From Clostridiales bacterium (GTDB lineage Bacteria; Bacillota; Clostridia; Christensenellales; UBA3700): 40,376 bases of DNA. Positions 34,201 to 40,376 of this stretch are shown here, in pieces (position 1 is the stretch's first letter; each line of letters begins with the position of its first letter). The position numbers and the translations under genes were made by a program. The DNA lies in contig JAAVHQ010000025.1 of NCBI GenBank assembly GCA_014799645.1, forward strand, positions 94,388-134,763. The letters are read 5' to 3'. The notes below the pieces were generated by a model. That model was given only the letters and a program-made list of their open reading frames with translations. It searched no databases and had not been told where the DNA came from.

Positions 34201-36815
34201 ACACTATTGGCAAGAGTCTTTACTCCTGTCTCTGTGAGTTCTGTCACTGTACGATAAAACGTCTTTTCTACGTTGCCTTCGTACAACTTCCAAAGTATAT
34301 TCGTCCTCTGTCCTGCCGGTAATACTGTCAACGTCGCAGCATTTTTCAATGATATAGTATAGTTGCTATCGCTCGTCTTTACGTCCAAAGTATAACTGCC
34401 TTCAAAGAAACTGCCTAGATTTATTATCTGCTGATTTTCTACTTTATAATTATTACTTTGCAAAGTTGACGCGTCTAACTCTATCGCCGAACTTACCGTT
34501 ATATCCGTGCCAGAGTAAGGTATAAAGATTGTTATCGGAACTTTATCGCTTCCCAACGGCGCGCCGTTGACGTCGACGTATATATCCGCAGACGTACTTG
34601 TCGCGCCTTCGGCTATGCTGAAATTACTGTTAGTTCCTCCGCTGACTGCCAACCGCTCTATTACCAACTCTGCGGGCGTGACTATCACTTTTAGTTCAGA
34701 CGTAGACGCAAATCGGTAATTGATTGCGTGCGTAGACTTGATTGAAGCGACCAACTCGTACGTCCCGGCACTCTGCGCGCTGACGCTATACGGCAGTGTC
34801 GTCTTATTTATCGATACTCCGCTGCTATAATAATTATCTTCCCAATTCAAATCCATTATATTTGGGTCGAAGTTATTTAACTGAAACCTTACGTCGTTTC
34901 CGCCATTGTACGGTTTGCTATTGCTACTTATTGACGGATACGTCAGGACTATCTGCTTTATCTCAAAGTCTATGGTTCGTACGGTATCGCTATCTCCAGT
35001 CGTATCTCCCCAAGCATATTCGTTTGGTTTCAATAAAGTAAGTCGAATCGTATAATTGCCTGCGTTTGTAGGTGTAACGCTTTGCGTTCCCACTAAATAT
35101 TCTACTTTTACAATGCTTGAATCGGCATATACTGAATTATACCAGTCAAGACTCGTTTTGAGCGTTTCCAAAGTTTGTGCTGAGCCATTATAGTCTACTG
35201 AAATATCGGCTACAGAAAGCGCTCCGTTGACAGTGTAACTTCCCGTGATACTCTCTGCGCAATATCCGCCCCTTGCTGCTCCGTCAGTAAACAAAACTGT
35301 TATGCTATAATCGCTTGCGTTTACTCCGTTCAAATTCGCAGTAGCAACACCGTTATTAAACGTCGCCGTTGCTTGATACGATACCGCTCCGTTGCCAGAC
35401 TTGTCCGCAAGTAAAATTATTGCGCTACCGCTCTGTCCCGATTTTGTGACACTTACGCTATTGTTGGTAACCGATATACTCGGTCTACCAGATGATGATT
35501 GGTTGTAATTCACGTAGTCTGACGACTTCATATATAACTTATATGCAGGCGTGGAGTCCGCAGCCGTAGTCACCGAAATAAAATTTGCTCCGTTTGAAGA
35601 AAGATCCGCAGCCGTTGCGTAAATAATATTCGCATTTGTTGGTGAAAAGTTAAAAGCCGGACGCACACCGTATGCATTGTTGACAAAATTGAAACCCACG
35701 TAGCCGGGGGAAGAGACGACCATCGCATAAGAATTGCTTGTACTACGATTGCGCCCCGCCGGACGAAGCAAATAAGTGGTAGCCGCACCTGAGAAGAGGT
35801 CATTTCCTATAATGTAACCGGTCGAGCGATAAGAAGTTCCTTCATAATAACTTGGATAACCGCTAGAACCTGTCTGAGTAGTTGTAGTATTCGTCCACGA
35901 AGAAAGTGTGGATGCATTATTCACTACTTGTTGCGCGTATGTCACGCCACTATCTCCCATACCGTAAGCAGTATTGTTGAGGTCGTAATAGTCGATTAGG
36001 AATAAATAATCACCCACAGTTGTCTCTGTTACGCTATTGCTGTTGCTGGAGATTTTTTCGTCATTGTTCTTCGCGTACACATGTCCGTTCATTGTAGATA
36101 CAATAGAGGTATTATACTTCGAAGCAGCGTTTCCGCTTGTTGTGATACCTGTTGTTTGAAATTGCGGATTGTAATTATCTGAGTATGCAAAATCGCTTGT
36201 CGTATAAGCCGTCGCTTGCAAAATAGCACCCCTCTCGTTGGTATTGAACCAAGTCTCTAAATAAGGTTTGTCAGTCTCGCTAGCGTCATCCAACTTTATT
36301 TGTTGATTAAGGGCAGCGACGGCATTTTCCGAAGTAACTGCAGCAAGATAATACCCGCCGTTGAGTTTCGCTCTTATATAACTAGAAGACCAGTACGCAT
36401 ACGTCTGAGAATATACGTTGTTTACGTAATAATTTTTGTTATAAGCAAGCGTGGTAATCGAAGAGTCCGCCCATACAAGCCAAGATTTTTCCGATGCCGT
36501 AGCGGTTGAATCATTGTTTTTGGAATTATATTTATAGTCGTCAACAGAGAGTATTCTCCACTTTAATGCTTGTCCCGAATCGCTTCCCAAATATATACTC
36601 TGTTTCTGTCCACTCTCAATTACGTTCGAGAAATAATCTTGCTCTCCCCCCTTTGCATTAAGATTAAGCACTGACGGCGCGCCATAAGTAAGCGTCGACG
36701 ATTCTACATTTTTATTTGGTACAAATATAGTCATTGCGCTTGCCATAATCATACACACAATAATCAATATTGACAGCGCAACGTACCCCTTTAATTTTCG
36801 TTTTCGTATATCCAT
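31296..36815 (-). CDS. large surface protein with DUF6273-like and Ig-like regions and a cytosolic coiled-coil tail
   Basis: 1839 residues. A basic start and hydrophobic segment (about 11-31) give a signal peptide or anchor. Residues about 40-390 resemble DUF6273 (LKWRILSVDDY, AYWSSSYIRAKLNG, ending GVRPAFNF). From about 525 to 1330 run Ig/MBG-like modules (DYNGSAQTLE, TYNGNAQPVEI, TNAGNYTIRL). A Pro/Asp/Asn/Gly linker leads to a span at about 1351-1375 (WWQVIASAISIILIVAFMAK), a KKKENKR loop, and a second hydrophobic block at about 1391-1424, long enough for a membrane hairpin. Then comes a Met-rich stretch, a charged coiled coil (about 1515-1570, repeated NEExxxRIKQL), a VEKIVE(V/K)E repeat zone, and a conserved-looking C-terminal domain (about 1708-1839). 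It may link an outer ligand to cytosolic partners; function unknown. ATG 36815 follows AGGTGTAAA. Confidence 0.85.
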   Translation of the reverse strand: MDIRKRKLKGYVALSILIIVCMIMASAMTIFVPNKNVESSTLTYGAPSVLNLNAKGGEQDYFSNVIESGQKQSIYLGSDSGQALKWRILSVDDYKYNSKNNDSTATASEKSWLVWADSSITTLAYNKNYYVNNVYSQTYAYWSSSYIRAKLNGGYYLAAVTSENAVAALNQQIKLDDASETDKPYLETWFNTNERGAILQATAYTTSDFAYSDNYNPQFQTTGITTSGNAASKYNTSIVSTMNGHVYAKNNDEKISSNSNSVTETTVGDYLFLIDYYDLNNTAYGMGDSGVTYAQQVVNNASTLSSWTNTTTTQTGSSGYPSYYEGTSYRSTGYIIGNDLFSGAATTYLLRPAGRNRSTSNSYAMVVSSPGYVGFNFVNNAYGVRPAFNFSPTNANIIYATAADLSSNGANFISVTTAADSTPAYKLYMKSSDYVNYNQSSSGRPSISVTNNSVSVTKSGQSGSAIILLADKSGNGAVSYQATATFNNGVATANLNGVNASDYSITVLFTDGAARGGYCAESITGSYTVNGALSVADISVDYNGSAQTLETLKTSLDWYNSVYADSSIVKVEYLVGTQSVTPTNAGNYTIRLTLLKPNEYAWGDTTGDSDTVRTIDFEIKQIVLTYPSISSNSKPYNGGNDVRFQLNNFDPNIMDLNWEDNYYSSGVSINKTTLPYSVSAQSAGTYELVASIKSTHAINYRFASTSELKVIVTPAELVIERLAVSGGTNSNFSIAEGATSTSADIYVDVNGAPLGSDKVPITIFIPYSGTDITVSSAIELDASTLQSNNYKVENQQIINLGSFFEGSYTLDVKTSDSNYTISLKNAATLTVLPAGQRTNILWKLYEGNVEKTFYRTVTELTETGVKTLANSVVYSGEQFAFQVDLPNGYTLDTNYGSNGYLVEKISGDGNVLGKDAGTYKTSIKLGNDIYSIEWTIDKTKFNLTNVKWQYPDGMLPYTVGGISAVLDESKLPEGLIARYTYETIKGTYVGQTGSEEVYFELASGYDINYYKPVQGDADSYEGTFDEWTLDWEVVKAVINANWTTEKRTDDNGVEYTARVLNMSGYPSNIITYRYYEVNSASEITETTPYITKIEIEENKVKTYVAQAVFTSDNGDKYELSGSEYSIAFGVGTYAEELQISINKELTYNGNAQPVEIIFDKGSASADIFEITYYDKNGTTPLASAPTNVGDYRVEIKIKDSVSGYYLAGDNVESDVAIIEYSIAQMQIDSSKWNTSHNPPSLGVTAKEMQGIKHEYADMDDNPLQFSDLKAGNSYKVRAVITDKNNYVFADGTTETEWQEFTVSANEQIYDPDDPNNPFYPGEDGTDPSNPNGNGDNEGGNFNFDKITEALKQWWQVIASAISIILIVAFMAKGLGYASKKKENKRVMDSKYSAYAVGLFGITMTNWTIIACILMGVAVLAFIFMLLEKSGYKKSLRALEDAKDEYAKNQKEAENKQMQMMLMGMMGGNANGQGFAYQQGVSADEMRLMLNDAMSAMLPSVTQYLPQEASSNEDIMRKLEEQNEENEKRIKQLNEENEDRIKQLTESNEKAIEKLVEKLSKQQEVEKQAEREVASTNANDEVIKSLLEGQKAIMEKLSRQDEDKQLVKLVEKDSKDEKIEMLMRNQEMLMRQIMEMSGRNNDKQVVMPYMPQPTLVQQPAEKIIIEKPVEKIVEKEVRVEVPVEKIVEVEKVVPMPIEKPAPKAKAPARRLTLDEAYAKLSDKQKKIFDTLKAYAMSKDKCKEKKSTYFIVLGQSTVNPLVKLTIKKNTTVALFKMEDEYFKDIRRNAGSDGTKVKVKESEVVVNDAQALATAKNMVDLREDQIERYNEYLREQRAMKRK

Positions 36816-36846
36816 TTTACACCTCGATTTTACCCGATTTTTGGTC

Positions 36847-36876
36847 TAGTCAGGAAAAGTATACATTTCCTGACTA
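36847..36876. promoter_or_regulatory. site A: 30-bp palindrome upstream of the surface-protein gene
   Basis: Arms TAGTCAGGAAA (36847-36857) and TTTCCTGACTA (36866-36876) are exact complements around AGTATACA, so the site is palindromic except for one central pair. Within it, minus-strand 36874-36856 reads GTCAGGAAATGTATACTTT, identical to plus-strand site B. It contains a minus-strand TATACT that could be a -10 for the surface-protein gene, though its -35 (TTCAAG, 19-base spacer) is poor. It could be a recombination site or a repressor operator. Confidence 0.7.
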
Positions 36877-36894
36877 AAAGCACTTGAATAAAAA

Positions 36895-36923
36895 ATTATG
36901 ATATGTTATGATATACATGTCTA
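36895..36923 (-). promoter_or_regulatory. promoter toward the 1839-residue surface-protein gene
   Basis: Minus strand: -35 TAGACA (36918-36923), 17-base spacer, -10 CATAAT (36895-36900). Each box has one mismatch to consensus. Transcripts from here would carry site A as a strong hairpin in the 5' leader. A 10-base tandem repeat TTATGATAT(G/A) lies at 36896-36915 within it. Confidence 0.5.
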
Positions 36924-36948
36924 ATTATCACGAATTTTGACTTTTGAG

Positions 36949-36982
36949 TGTTGAAATTCTTCGGTCAGGAAATGTATACTTT
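36949..36982 (+). promoter_or_regulatory. promoter toward the recombinase gene, overlapping site B
   Basis: Plus strand: -35 TTGAAA (about 36951-36956), 18-base spacer, -10 TATACT. The -10 lies inside site B (GTCAGGAAATGTATACTTT, 36964-36982), the exact inverted copy of the site A half. The gene start is about 145 bases downstream; a second candidate, TTGACA (36995-37000) with TACTGT, also points that way. Confidence 0.55.
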
Positions 36983-37124
36983 ATTTGGAATTTTTTGACA
37001 TATTTTGAATTTTATCTACTGTTTTCGACATTTTTTGCAAAATTTACATCACTCTCCGCACTCGACAAAGATATTATAAAAAATACGTTGTTTTTATGCG
37101 CGCATTTTTGGACATAATACCTTT

Positions 37125-37742
37125 ATGAACGTTTACGGATATGCAAGAGTATCGTCGTCAGACCAAAATCTTGGAAGACAAATTAAAGAACTGACTAATT
37201 TCGGTATTCCCGAAAAGAAAATATTTTGTGAAAAGAAAAGCGGTAAGGATTTTGAGAGAAAAGAATATTTGCGACTTATGAAAAAACTTCGCTCGGGCGA
37301 TTTGCTCGTGATCAAGTCAATCGACAGACTCGGTCGCAACTATGAATCTATAATCTCAGAATGGAGCAACATTACTCACAAGATAGGCGCGAATATAGTC
37401 GTGCTTGATATGCCCCTTCTCGACACTCGAGAAAAGGCGGGAACTTTGGTGGGAAAATTTATTGCCGACATAGTATTGCAAGTGCTCTCTTTCGTCGCCG
37501 AAAACGAACGCGCCAATATCCGCGCCCGACAAGCCGAAGGCATCGCCTTGGCAAAGCAATCGGGTACTCGCTTTGGCAGACCGAAGAAGGCTTTCACCGC
37601 GGAATTCATTCAAGTCGCAGAGGATTATATCCACAAGCGAATTTCTTTGCCAGAGGCATTGGATTTACTTAATATGAAGCAGTCTACTTTCTTTTACCAT
37701 TTTGGTTCGTACAACTGCTTTAAGGATGAAAATATTGAATAA
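37125..37742 (+). CDS. serine recombinase (resolvase/DNA invertase family)
   Basis: 205 residues, the standard size of small serine recombinases such as Tn3 resolvase or Hin. N-terminal catalytic domain: YGYARVSSSDQN with Arg8 and nucleophile Ser10, then LRSGDLLVIKSIDRLGRNY with the conserved RLxR segment, and the long E helix FVAENERANIRARQAEGIALAK. The C-terminal helix-turn-helix is ISLPEALDLLNMKQSTFFYHF. All active-site residues I can place are present, so it looks functional. It cuts and rejoins DNA at paired sites (resolution or inversion). The ribosome site is weak (GGA 15 bases before ATG). No transposase adjoins it; instead the upstream region has inverted 19-bp sites shared with the divergent surface-protein gene. 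Confidence 0.92.
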   Translation: MNVYGYARVSSSDQNLGRQIKELTNFGIPEKKIFCEKKSGKDFERKEYLRLMKKLRSGDLLVIKSIDRLGRNYESIISEWSNITHKIGANIVVLDMPLLDTREKAGTLVGKFIADIVLQVLSFVAENERANIRARQAEGIALAKQSGTRFGRPKKAFTAEFIQVAEDYIHKRISLPEALDLLNMKQSTFFYHFGSYNCFKDENIE

Positions 37743-37763
37743 AATTAATCTGACTAAAACAAT

Positions 37764-38438
37764 TTACTTCTCTACTCGCCAATCGATTGGCTGACGTCCG
37801 TTTTTCTCCAAAAATGCGTTGGCTTTGGAAAAATGCTTGCATTCCAAAAAGCCGTTGTAGAAAGAAAGCGGACTGGGGTGCACGCTTTTGAGTACCAAAT
37901 GGCGCGACGTGTCAATGAGTTTTTCTTTGGCTTTGGCGGGATTGCCCCAAAGCATAAAGACCGTCGGATACGGGCTGTCGCTTATCATTTTGATTACCGC
38001 GTCGGTAAATCTTTCCCAGCCTATACCCGCGTGACTTTGCGGTCTTCCCTCTCTTACCGTGAGCACGGTGTTGAGAAGCAATACCCCTTCGTTCGCCCAA
38101 TTCGTAAGATTACCGCTATTGCTGATAGGAATCCCCAAGTCGTATTCAAGCGCCTTATATATATTGATAAGGGACGGCGGACATTTTACTCCGTCTTTCA
38201 CGGAAAAGCACATACCGTGCGCCTGACCGTAGCCGTGGTATGGGTCTTGACCCAAAATTACGACTTTGACGTTTTCGTACGGAGTATGCTCGAAAGCCGA
38301 CAGTATTTCTTTCATAGGCGGATAGATGCGATAATTGCTGTACTCTTCACGCAAAAATTTGCGTATATCCTCAAAATAGTCTTGCGAAAACTCGCTTTCC
38401 AAAATATTGTCCCAACTATTGCCCAAATGCGACGACAT
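37764..38438 (-). CDS. ung: uracil-DNA glycosylase, family 1
   Basis: 224 residues, the usual length. The water-activating motif GQDPYHGYGQAHGMCFSV with catalytic Asp, LLNTVLTVREGRPQSHAG, MLWGNPAK and the minor-groove loop HPSPLS are all present. It removes uracil from DNA in the first step of base excision repair. ATG 38438 follows GGAGGG. It is convergent with the recombinase gene 21 bases away and divergent from the PHP phosphatase gene; no link in function is evident. Confidence 0.97.
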   Translation of the reverse strand: MSSHLGNSWDNILESEFSQDYFEDIRKFLREEYSNYRIYPPMKEILSAFEHTPYENVKVVILGQDPYHGYGQAHGMCFSVKDGVKCPPSLINIYKALEYDLGIPISNSGNLTNWANEGVLLLNTVLTVREGRPQSHAGIGWERFTDAVIKMISDSPYPTVFMLWGNPAKAKEKLIDTSRHLVLKSVHPSPLSFYNGFLECKHFSKANAFLEKNGRQPIDWRVEK

Positions 38439-38464
38439 ACGAATTCCCTCCGTAATTTTTATTT

Positions 38465-38494
38465 ATTTTAACATAATTCGCTAATATCTGTCAA
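38465..38494 (-). promoter_or_regulatory. promoter of ung
   Basis: Minus strand: -35 TTGACA (38489-38494), 18-base spacer, -10 TAAAAT (38465-38470), about 27 bases upstream of ATG 38438. Confidence 0.7.
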
Positions 38495-38499
38495 CGTGG

Positions 38500-38528
38500 T
38501 TGAATTTTTTGAGAAACCGTAGTATAAT
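38500..38528 (+). promoter_or_regulatory. promoter of the PHP phosphatase gene
   Basis: Plus strand: -35 TTGAAT (38500-38505), 17-base spacer, -10 TATAAT (38523-38528); the gene begins 18 bases after the -10, so the leader is very short but includes GAGAGG. Confidence 0.75.
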
Positions 38529-38545
38529 ATTTTAGAGAGGATTTT

Positions 38546-39349
38546 ATGATAGATACGCACACACATTGCCACCATTCGCACGACAGCAAGCAAAGTCCGC
38601 GCGATATGATAGAAAAAGCGATTGCGCTGAATATGGAATATTTGGCTATTACTGACCATTACGACGCGGAACTTACCTTATTGCCCGAATTCGACTATAT
38701 ACCTCAAATAGACTTAGAGCGACATTTTGCCGAACTCGCCTCTCTCAAAGAAGAGTATAAGGACAAAATTCAACTCGGCGTGGGCATAGAATGCGGATAT
38801 ATGAAAGAGGCGAACCCGCTCTATCTCGACAATCTCGCAAAATACGACTTCGACTTGACAATCAATTCCATTCACACGATTGAGTACGAAGACTGCTATA
38901 TGAAATCCTATTTTGACAAACGAAGTAAATTCGAGGCATACAACGCCTATCTCAAAGCGGTACGCGAAAGCCTTGACTGCCCTTATCATTACGACGTGAT
39001 AGGACATATAGGCTACGTCGCAAGAAAAGCCACCTATCCCGACCCTATGCTTTACTATCAAGACCACAAAGATTTGTTGGACGATATTCTCTTGACTATA
39101 ATCGATAAAGGCAAGGCTTTGGAAATCAACACCAACAGCAAAGGCACGGGACTTGACTTTTTGCCGTCAAAGGAAATCGTCGAGAGATACAGGACGCTCG
39201 GCGGCGAATTACTCACTTTCGGCTCGGACGCGCACGCAATCGAGCGCATTGCCGACAAATATCCGCTCGTCGTCGATTACTTGAAATCGATAGGCTTTGA
39301 GTATATTTTCAAATATATATCGCATAAACCAATCGCAGTTAAATTATAA
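38546..39349 (+). CDS. hisJ: histidinol-phosphatase, PHP family (HisJ/HisK type)
   Basis: 267 residues. PHP metal motifs in order: HTHCHHSHD at the start, ITDHYD near 36, GIECGY near 91, SIHTIEYED near 113, GHIGYVARKA near 153, and FGSDAH near 225. These match the histidinol phosphate phosphatase HisJ family, which removes phosphate from histidinol phosphate in histidine synthesis. Start ATG 38546 follows GAGAGGATT. No other his gene is in the window, so related PHP phosphoesterase activity remains possible. It ends just before a GC-rich terminator. Confidence 0.87.
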   Translation: MIDTHTHCHHSHDSKQSPRDMIEKAIALNMEYLAITDHYDAELTLLPEFDYIPQIDLERHFAELASLKEEYKDKIQLGVGIECGYMKEANPLYLDNLAKYDFDLTINSIHTIEYEDCYMKSYFDKRSKFEAYNAYLKAVRESLDCPYHYDVIGHIGYVARKATYPDPMLYYQDHKDLLDDILLTIIDKGKALEINTNSKGTGLDFLPSKEIVERYRTLGGELLTFGSDAHAIERIADKYPLVVDYLKSIGFEYIFKYISHKPIAVKL

Positions 39350-39354
39350 CAAAC

Positions 39355-39380
39355 AAGGACGGGGCAATTACCCCGTCCTT
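39355..39380 (+). terminator. hairpin terminator after the PHP phosphatase gene
   Basis: Ten-base GC-rich arms AAGGACGGGG (39355-39364) and CCCCGTCCTT (39371-39380), 6-base loop, six bases after the stop. The plus strand continues ATTCAATA with no long T-run, so strength is uncertain; the reverse orientation gives TTGTTTGTT. Confidence 0.65.
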
Positions 39381-39419
39381 ATTCAATATAATAAAACTAT
39401 GAAGAACGCGTCAGTTTAA

Positions 39420-39449
39420 TTGACATTTTGCTCAAACGTCTATTATAAT
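39420..39449 (+). promoter_or_regulatory. promoter of the TetR-family gene
   Basis: Plus strand: -35 TTGACA (39420-39425), 18-base spacer, -10 TATAAT (39444-39449); both boxes are exact consensus. The leader to ATG 39574 is about 118 bases and contains an inverted repeat CTACACTT/AAGTGTAG (39514-39521, 39552-39559), a possible but unproven autoregulatory site. Confidence 0.75.
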
Positions 39450-39573
39450 TATATCAACAATATGTCGGAAAATCAACAATCAGTATTTTTGAAATTGTGT
39501 TGTTGGAATTACGCTACACTTGATTTGTTATCAAACCGACAAAAATATTGAAAGTGTAGTTGAAAAGATAAGT

Positions 39574-40128
39574 ATGCAAGAAACAAGAAGAGTAAGAATG
39601 ACTAAAAAAATGATAAAAGACGCTTATATCGAATTGCTTGAACGCAATCCGTCAAAACGTCTGTCTATCACTGATATTTGCAAAGTCGCGGACATAAACC
39701 GCTCAACTTTCTATATGCACTATGAAGACGTCAACCAACTTGTTACGGAGATTGAAGACGACTTGCTCGACTGCATACCCTATCCGCAAAATATCACCGG
39801 CGCGCTTTCCGAGAGCGAGCAGTATATCGCCTTGCTTGAAAAGACCTTTGATTACATACGCGAAAACAAGAAGTATTTCAGCATTGTCTTCGTGAATTTT
39901 GAAAATACCAATTTCCAAAAGAGAATCGCGCAGACGGTATTAGGCAGATATCAATCTGTTCCGATATCCAACAACACTCTTATGACAAAGTACGGTTTCG
40001 TATTTTGCACGAACGGCGTCGTCGGACTTATCAAGGAATGGATAATCGAAGATTTCCCAATATCCAGTCGAGAATTTGCAAAAATCGTGTTGCAATTCTG
40101 CGTAAAAGCCACTGCGACTTTATCTTAA
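39574..40128 (+). CDS. TetR/AcrR-family transcriptional regulator
   Basis: 184 residues from ATG 39574. The N-terminal pattern RRVRMTKKMIKDAYIELLER followed by ITDICKVADINRSTFYMHY is the TetR helix-turn-helix; the remaining helical part would bind a ligand and dimerise. The frame is open to a TTG at 39520 but homologues usually begin just before RRxxxTK, so ATG 39574 was taken; the ribosome site is weak (AAGATAAG). The C-terminal domain is typical of the DhaS/TetR_C subgroup. Targets unknown; it is convergent with the DUF2804 gene, only two bases apart, and no efflux gene adjoins it on the right. Confidence 0.88.
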   Translation: MQETRRVRMTKKMIKDAYIELLERNPSKRLSITDICKVADINRSTFYMHYEDVNQLVTEIEDDLLDCIPYPQNITGALSESEQYIALLEKTFDYIRENKKYFSIVFVNFENTNFQKRIAQTVLGRYQSVPISNNTLMTKYGFVFCTNGVVGLIKEWIIEDFPISSREFAKIVLQFCVKATATLS

Positions 40129-40130
40129 TT

Positions 40131-40376
40131 TCACCACTTATTGTGTACTTTTTCGGCAAAGCCTAGTACTTTGTCTAAGACTATTTCTTGTCCGTTGTCA
40201 AGTATGCACTTACCCGAAATATATCCAAATACCTGATGAGGTATCATACACATTATTTTCAAATCGAAAGGCTCGTATCTGTCTAGAATTGGCGTGAACG
40301 TACAAGCCAACCTGCCGTCTTGCGAGATGAATTGCCATTCTTTCATGAATTGAGGCTTGCCCTCTTTGTCCCCGGG
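40131..40376 (-). CDS. DUF2804-family protein, C-terminal part (runs off the window)
   Basis: The frame is open to the window edge, giving 81 visible residues; the N-terminal part lies beyond 40376. An internal ATG at 40346 is unlikely to be the start because the frame continues in a sensible way upstream (KPQFMKEWQFIS). The end, with FGYISGKCILDNGQEIVLD and LGFAEKVHNKW, matches the conserved C-terminus of DUF2804 proteins, whose function is unknown. Confidence 0.75.
   Translation of the reverse strand, partial: PGDKEGKPQFMKEWQFISQDGRLACTFTPILDRYEPFDLKIMCMIPHQVFGYISGKCILDNGQEIVLDKVLGFAEKVHNKW

Noticed and set aside
37125..37742. The recombinase as part of a Tn3-type transposon
   Set aside because: No transposase or terminal inverted repeats are found nearby; neighbours are housekeeping and surface-protein genes.
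1..40376. CRISPR arrays, tRNA or rRNA genes
   Set aside because: No regularly spaced direct repeats and no tRNA- or rRNA-like sequence recognised on reading both strands.

Overview
The window looks like a chromosomal segment of a low-to-moderate GC, Gram-positive-type anaerobe, most likely an uncultured member of class Clostridia (Christensenellales-like; this lineage is an inference). Reasons: near-consensus TTGACA/TATAAT promoters, strong purine-rich ribosome binding sites, a DUF6512 membrane protein, DUF1667 in a glycerol/glycerol-3-phosphate operon, a DUF6273-like module, and very large MBG/Ig-like surface proteins. I saw no tRNA, rRNA or CRISPR array.

Layout. (1) 1-11750, minus strand: a surface-polysaccharide operon read from a promoter near 11730 leftwards off the window edge. 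In transcription order it encodes a PglD-like acetyltransferase, a fused initiating sugar-phosphate transferase/phosphohexomutase, an SDR epimerase, two GT4 enzymes, a Wzy/O-antigen-ligase-like membrane protein, a third GT4, ManC (GDP-mannose), a GT2, RfbA and the start of RfbB (dTDP-sugars). The mutase half can supply the hexose-1-phosphates used by ManC and RfbA. (2) 11786-21088, minus: one 3056-residue secreted, membrane-anchored MBG-repeat protein with its own promoter and terminator. (3) 21131-24887, minus: a heterodimeric ABC exporter with one degenerate and one catalytic ATP site. (4) 24976-26531: a DUF6512 membrane protein, a GC-rich stem-loop-rich noncoding block, and a small XRE regulator/87-residue ORF pair bounded by about 28-bp inverted repeats, followed by an 82-nt palindromic element. 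(5) 26589-31217, minus: a glycerol catabolic operon (GlpA-like, GlpB-like, and a DUF1667-glycerol kinase fusion). (6) 31244-37742: an 1839-residue surface-to-cytosol protein divergent from a serine recombinase. Their shared 309-bp intergenic region holds two 19-bp exact copies of one motif in inverted orientation, each overlapping a promoter -10 box. (7) 37764-40376: uracil-DNA glycosylase, a PHP-family histidinol phosphatase, a TetR regulator, and the 3' part of a DUF2804 gene.

The most interesting candidates are the recombinase/inverted-site/surface-protein region (possible promoter inversion switch, or a shared operator), the sugar transferase-phosphohexomutase fusion, the DUF1667-GlpK fusion, and the small IR-bounded XRE module. 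All functional statements rest on motif reading by eye; no database search was run.
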